Source: Clostridium_AW malenominatum
GTDB lineage: Bacteria > Bacillota > Clostridia > Clostridiales > Clostridiaceae
DNA: 64,000 nucleotides
Reading direction: 5' to 3'
NCBI RefSeq assembly: GCF_039521365.1
Contig: NZ_BAAACF010000001.1
Location: forward strand, 868,001-932,000
A program made the position numbers and the translations under genes. The notes beneath the pieces were generated by a model that was not told the DNA's origin, searched no databases, and worked only from the letters and a program-made list of their open reading frames with translations. Below are positions 60,022-64,000 of this stretch, in pieces. Positions within the stretch are counted from its first letter, which is position 1, and each line of letters begins with the position of its first letter.

Positions 60022-60855
60022 ATGACTCGTGTAATCATAGCGGACGATGAAGTAAGAATATGCAAACTTATTATGAAACTCGTGGATTGGGACAAGATAG
60101 GCATGAATATTGTAGGAACTGCCCATGACGGAGTAGAAACTTTAGAAATTATTGAAAGAGAAAAGCCAGATATTGTAATTACTGATATTAGAATGCCTGG
60201 TTATGATGGCTTAGACATGATAGAAAAGGCTAAAATAATAAACAAGGATTTAGAATTTATTATAATAAGCGGATATAGTGACTTTGAATATGCCAAAAAA
60301 GCCATTGGATATGGAGTGAAAGATTATCTCTTAAAGCCCATTAATCAGGAAGAATTATTGAATGCACTTTTAAAAGTTAAAGAAGACATTATTAGAAAAA
60401 AAGATTATATACATTTAGAAAATGAGTATAAATCTTCTCTTAAAAATCACGGAGATATTATTAGAAAACCATTATTAGATAACCCCATGGCGGCAGGGGA
60501 AAATAATTTTGAAAATCATGTAGTGGAAGGTGTAAATTCATCACAAATGAATAGGGCAAAAAAATACGTACAGGATAATTACATGAATAGTATCACTTTA
60601 GAAGATGTAGGAGCATATATAGGCTTCAATCCAAGTTATTTTAGCAGTTTGTTTAAAAAGGAAACGGGATTTTCTTTTGTTGAATATCTTTCTAAGATAA
60701 GAGTGGAGAAGGCAAAGGAGCTTTTAAAAGAATCGGATTTAAGAGTTCAAGATATTTGCGTTATGGTGGGCTACAGTGATGTTAAGTATTTTTCTAAATT
60801 GTTTATTAAATATACAGGGCTTAAACCTAAAGAATATAGAAAAATATTTATATAG
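60022..60855 (+). CDS. YesN-type response regulator (receiver + AraC HTH)
   Basis: A 277-residue regulator. The receiver domain has IIADDEVRICKLI and the phosphorylation Asp in IVITDIRMPGYDG; KP (LLKPINQEE) completes it. The C-terminal AraC pair (ITLEDVGAYIGFNPSYFSSLFKKETGFSFVEYL…VQDICVMVGYSDVKYFSKLFIKYTGLKPKEYR) binds DNA. Start ATG 60022 after AAGGAGTGG. It probably controls the sugar ABC genes downstream. Confidence 0.92.
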   Translation: MTRVIIADDEVRICKLIMKLVDWDKIGMNIVGTAHDGVETLEIIEREKPDIVITDIRMPGYDGLDMIEKAKIINKDLEFIIISGYSDFEYAKKAIGYGVKDYLLKPINQEELLNALLKVKEDIIRKKDYIHLENEYKSSLKNHGDIIRKPLLDNPMAAGENNFENHVVEGVNSSQMNRAKKYVQDNYMNSITLEDVGAYIGFNPSYFSSLFKKETGFSFVEYLSKIRVEKAKELLKESDLRVQDICVMVGYSDVKYFSKLFIKYTGLKPKEYRKIFI

Positions 60856-60864
60856 GAGATTATC

Positions 60865-61872
60865 ATGAAGGATAGAAAAGTTGTTTATTTATTTCATAGG
60901 ATTTTAATTATTTTTATAATGATGGTAATGATGTGTTTCATTACTTTCTTTTATATAATTTTTAGCCCCTTAAGAAGAAGTTCTTATATTTTTCTTTTTT
61001 TATATGCCAATTTTATTATGGGGGTTTTGTATCTTTTTTATAAGTGGGTATACAAGCCTAATAAAGAAATCAATAAGGTACTAAACCTTTTCCACCAGGG
61101 ATATATTTTTAAAGGAGTTTTTCAAATGAGGGTGTTTTTTAATAAAGAAACCCACCTGGCTTTTGAAAAATTTAAGGAAATTATTGATACCAAGGAGCTA
61201 ATTGAAGGATCTAAAAAACATGCTGAATATTTAGCTTTACAAAATCAAATTAACCCACATTTTCTATATAATACCTTAGAAGGAATACGGAGTGAAGCTT
61301 TAATTGAAGGAATAGATAGCATTGCCAATATGACAGAGGCCCTAGCAACCTTTTTTAGGTACACCATATCTAATGTGGATAAGCTTGTAAATTTAGAGGC
61401 GGAGATAAACAACGTTAAAAACTACTATAAAATACAGCAATTTAGATTTGGGGATAAATTAGAGCTTAATATGGAGTTTGAAGTTAAAGATTATGAGGAA
61501 ATTTTGCAATGGAAAATACCTAAATTAACCTTACAGCCTATTTTTGAAAATGCTATTTTTCATGGGGTAGAAAGAAAGATAGGTAAGGGTATTTTAACCT
61601 TGAAGGTTTCTGCAACTAGTCAAAGGTTGATTGTTATAATATCTGATAATGGCGTGGGTATGGAAGAGGAAAGAGTTAAAAAGCTTAATCAAAAGCTTAG
61701 GGGAGCTACCCTTGAATATATGAAAGAGGACGGGGGAGAAAAAGGCATAGCTCTACTTAATGTTAATAATCGAATTAAACTTATTTTTGGAGATGAATAT
61801 GGTATTTATATCTATAGCAAAATAGGAGCGGGGACCGATGTGGAAATAACCCTTCCCTTCATTAAAGATTAA
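60865..61872 (+). CDS. YesM/LytS-type sensor histidine kinase
   Basis: A 335-residue membrane kinase with two N-terminal helices. The phospho-acceptor His is in ALQNQINPHFLYNTLEGIRS and the ATP-binding domain is marked by LQPIFENAIFHGVERKIGKG, ISDNGVGM and GIALLNVNNRIKLIFG. There is no large extracellular sensor, so it may sense through a partner. It lies 9 bp after the response regulator and pairs with it. Confidence 0.9.
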   Translation: MKDRKVVYLFHRILIIFIMMVMMCFITFFYIIFSPLRRSSYIFLFLYANFIMGVLYLFYKWVYKPNKEINKVLNLFHQGYIFKGVFQMRVFFNKETHLAFEKFKEIIDTKELIEGSKKHAEYLALQNQINPHFLYNTLEGIRSEALIEGIDSIANMTEALATFFRYTISNVDKLVNLEAEINNVKNYYKIQQFRFGDKLELNMEFEVKDYEEILQWKIPKLTLQPIFENAIFHGVERKIGKGILTLKVSATSQRLIVIISDNGVGMEEERVKKLNQKLRGATLEYMKEDGGEKGIALLNVNNRIKLIFGDEYGIYIYSKIGAGTDVEITLPFIKD

Positions 61873-61888
61873 ACGAGAGGACAAAGCT

Positions 61889-63322
61889 ATGAGAGAAGAA
61901 GTGTTAAGAATTCAAAATGTTATAAGGGAAATAGAAGGTATTATCTATCTTGATAATATAAACTTTAATATATTTAAGGGTGAAATCATGGGATTAATTC
62001 CACTGAATAATCATGGCAAAAGTGAGTTGATAGAATTAATATGCCAAAACATATCCATAGATTTTGGCAGAATATATTTTGATGAGAAATTAGTAAATAA
62101 TTATGAACACAGTAACATGACTAACAATAAAGTTTATTTAATTGATAAAGAAAGACGGCTCATAGAAGACCTTAAAGTTATCGACAATATCCATGTGCTA
62201 AATCATAAATTTGATAACTATATTATAAGAGAGAAAGAATTAAAGGGTAAAACCCAGAAGCTGATAAAAGAGCTTAATATTAATATGGAAATCAACCAAT
62301 TTGTATCAAAATTATCTCCCTTTGAAAAAATCCTAGTTGAAATGATTAAGGCAGTGACTAATGGGGCACAGTTAATTATTTTAAATGAATTATCAAATTT
62401 TTTAAGTATGGAGGAACTAAAGAGCTTTCAAAAATTAATTAAATATTATACACAGAAAGGGATATCGTTTTTGTATATGGTAAATCATCATGAGGAGGCC
62501 TTTGAGATATGCCATAGGGTAGCTCTTTTTGAAAATGGTAGAGTAATAAAAGTCATTGAAAAAAAAGATTTTTGTGATGAAATACTAAAACCCTATATTA
62601 TATCCTTTGATAACAGTGTTGGATTAAAAGAAGTTAATGAGAATACAGGAAACTTTGAGTTTAGAAATTTTATTACAACGAATCTTAAAGATATTAGTTT
62701 TGACCTTAGGAGTGGGGAATGCATTACTATTCTGGATGTGAACAACAAAGGGATTCAGGATATTGCTGAAATTCTTAGTGGGAAGATTCAACCCATAGAA
62801 GGAAATATTATTTTGGATCATAAAAGGATTAATATGATAAATACTCATAGCTTATTATCAAATAAAATTATCTTTATGCCAGAAGATGCTGTTGATAAGA
62901 TGCTGTTTTATGACATGTCCTATCTAGAAAATTTAACTTTTCTTATGGATTATAAGTTAAATAGGAGTTTAATTAAAAAGCAGGTATTAAAAAATATAAA
63001 GGAAGAATATAGATACATAGTAGGGGAAGACATAGAAGTAAAAGAGCTTAGAGGCTTAGACAAAAAGGCTTTATACAATCTAGTCTATTTTCGTGTTCAA
63101 TTATTTAATCCGAAAGTTGTTTTTATTATGCAGCCTTTTTCAAATGCAGATATGTATTTAAGGGGTAGAATTATTGAACTTATTAATACTTTGAAGAAAA
63201 AGGGTATAGCCATTGTTATTCTTGCAGTAAGTATATCGGATACACTAATGGTTTCTGATAGGCTATTAATCATGGAAGAGGGTAGAATTGTAAAAAATTA
63301 CAAAGAAACATCTAACAAATGA
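61889..63322 (+). CDS. degenerate double ABC-ATPase domain protein (sugar type)
   Basis: A 477-residue protein with two RbsA-like ATPase domains that have lost key residues. The first Walker A reads PLNNHGKSEL and its signature KLSPFEKILVEM. The second domain has DVNNKGIQDIAE in place of Walker A. Walker B regions survive only as LIILNELSNFL and VVFIMQPFSN. It probably does not hydrolyse ATP efficiently and may be regulatory. It follows the YesM gene by 16 bp and precedes an intact RbsA-type gene. Confidence 0.8.
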   Translation: MREEVLRIQNVIREIEGIIYLDNINFNIFKGEIMGLIPLNNHGKSELIELICQNISIDFGRIYFDEKLVNNYEHSNMTNNKVYLIDKERRLIEDLKVIDNIHVLNHKFDNYIIREKELKGKTQKLIKELNINMEINQFVSKLSPFEKILVEMIKAVTNGAQLIILNELSNFLSMEELKSFQKLIKYYTQKGISFLYMVNHHEEAFEICHRVALFENGRVIKVIEKKDFCDEILKPYIISFDNSVGLKEVNENTGNFEFRNFITTNLKDISFDLRSGECITILDVNNKGIQDIAEILSGKIQPIEGNIILDHKRINMINTHSLLSNKIIFMPEDAVDKMLFYDMSYLENLTFLMDYKLNRSLIKKQVLKNIKEEYRYIVGEDIEVKELRGLDKKALYNLVYFRVQLFNPKVVFIMQPFSNADMYLRGRIIELINTLKKKGIAIVILAVSISDTLMVSDRLLIMEEGRIVKNYKETSNK

Positions 63323-63446
63323 CCTACTTAATCAAAAGATTGCCCCACTTATTATTATTTAAATTATGGTATTATAGATGTAAAGGACTACAGTAAAGAA
63401 AAACTTCAGCTCTGTAGCCTAATTATTGAGTGTTAGGGGGCTATAT

Positions 63447-64000
63447 ATGGATACTTATATTGCTGAACTAGAAAACGTTTTCAAAAGTTTCCCTGGAGTA
63501 AAAGCTCTTGATAATGTTTCTTTTAAATTAAAAGCAGGAGAAGTTCTTGCGCTCCTTGGAGAAAATGGTGCAGGGAAGTCAACTTTAATGAAAATTTTAT
63601 CTGGCGTATATACGAAAGATGCCGGCACAATAAAAATATTTGGTGAAACCATTAATGACATGAGCCCACTTAAAGCTCAGGAAGTTGGAATAGCAATTAT
63701 TCATCAAGAATTAAATATGTGCGACCATCTTACCGTTGCACAAAACATTTTTTTAGGACGGGAAATTACTAAAAATGGTGTGTTATCCGATAAGGAAATG
63801 AATCAAAAGACCAGAGAAATCTTAAGTAAATTAAATATTGATATTCATCCAGATGATATAGTAGGAAGTTTATCTGTATCAAAACAACAAATGGTGGAAA
63901 TTGCAAAGGCTTTGTCTACCAATGCAAAAATACTTATAATGGATGAACCTACCTCCGCTTTAACCTCTAAGGAAATTGAAGAGTTATTCACCATTATTAA
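63447..64000 (+). CDS. RbsA-type sugar ABC transporter ATP-binding protein (partial)
   Basis: The window cuts this gene after about 184 residues. It shows ELENVFKSFPGVKALDNVSFKLKAGEVLALLGENGAGKSTLMKILSGV (intact Walker A), HQELNMCDHLTVAQNIFLGRE, LSVSKQQMVEIAKALS and ILIMDEPTSALTSKEIE. Typical of ribose/galactose importer ATPases. The YesMN pair upstream likely regulates it. Confidence 0.93.
   Translation, partial: MDTYIAELENVFKSFPGVKALDNVSFKLKAGEVLALLGENGAGKSTLMKILSGVYTKDAGTIKIFGETINDMSPLKAQEVGIAIIHQELNMCDHLTVAQNIFLGREITKNGVLSDKEMNQKTREILSKLNIDIHPDDIVGSLSVSKQQMVEIAKALSTNAKILIMDEPTSALTSKEIEELFTII

Overview
The window is AT-rich DNA from a low-GC Firmicute, almost certainly a Clostridium-type anaerobe. 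The evidence is strong GGAGG ribosome binding sites, typical clostridial families (AzlCD, YesMN two-component system, MBOAT/DHHW/DUF4358 cluster, YvrJ/DUF1659/DUF2922 module, TIGR04540, PhnA/YjdM), Fe-S flavoenzymes, and an IStron, a chimera of group I intron and IS605 element known mainly from clostridia. No rRNA, tRNA or CRISPR array was seen.

Layout. 1-4.5 kb is an accessory island: a truncated gene, a DNA cytosine methyltransferase, orphan genes, a ribbon-helix-helix/zinc protein, a type I toxin-antitoxin pair and transposase relics. 4.5-9.2 kb is a sigma-54-controlled catabolic locus: an NhaC-type transporter and a PLP-dependent desulfhydrase/deaminase under a -24/-12 promoter, with its PrpR-N/AAA+ activator upstream. 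9.3-10.1 kb holds a second, decayed toxin-antitoxin copy and an IS3 relic. 10.3-14.8 kb is a GntR-MFS-MalY/PatB-APC permease operon, probably for sulfur amino acid use. 15.1-18.4 kb has a reductive-dehalogenase-like Fe-S protein, a large glycine-zipper membrane protein with a UBA-like N-terminus, and a second RHH/zinc cassette. 18.5-21.5 kb is an extracellular O-acylation cluster, followed by an M28 peptidase.

23.2-26.5 kb is a phage-derived replication and sigma-factor module (XRE, replisome organiser, DnaC-like ATPase, sigma factor, YvrJ, DUF1659, DUF2922) surrounded by MITE-like repeats. 26.5-30.4 kb is rich in mobile-element debris: a MITE, an IS1595 relic, an array of 20-21 bp repeats and an intact IS30 element. 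30.6-37.5 kb is a TetR-controlled efflux operon (MFS, FtsX-type permease, ABC ATPase) and a large membrane protein.

39.3-41.8 kb is the most striking region. A host gene is split into two in-frame halves by a 1.9 kb IStron, which carries a group I intron core at its 5' end and an intact TnpB nuclease gene with an omega-RNA-like 3' tail. A 17-bp complementary pair encloses the tnpB section and would bring the 3' splice site next to the ribozyme core.

42-56 kb is a mixture of small membrane proteins, lipoproteins, GNATs, AzlCD, an MFS transporter and Fe-S/flavin proteins. It includes one frameshifted anti-sigma-like gene and one gene made of two tandem copies of a 59-residue unit. 56.4-59.9 kb is a cobalamin-riboswitch-controlled BtuFCD-like operon. 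60-64 kb is a YesN/YesM-type two-component system with two sugar-type ABC ATPases, one degenerate and one running off the window.
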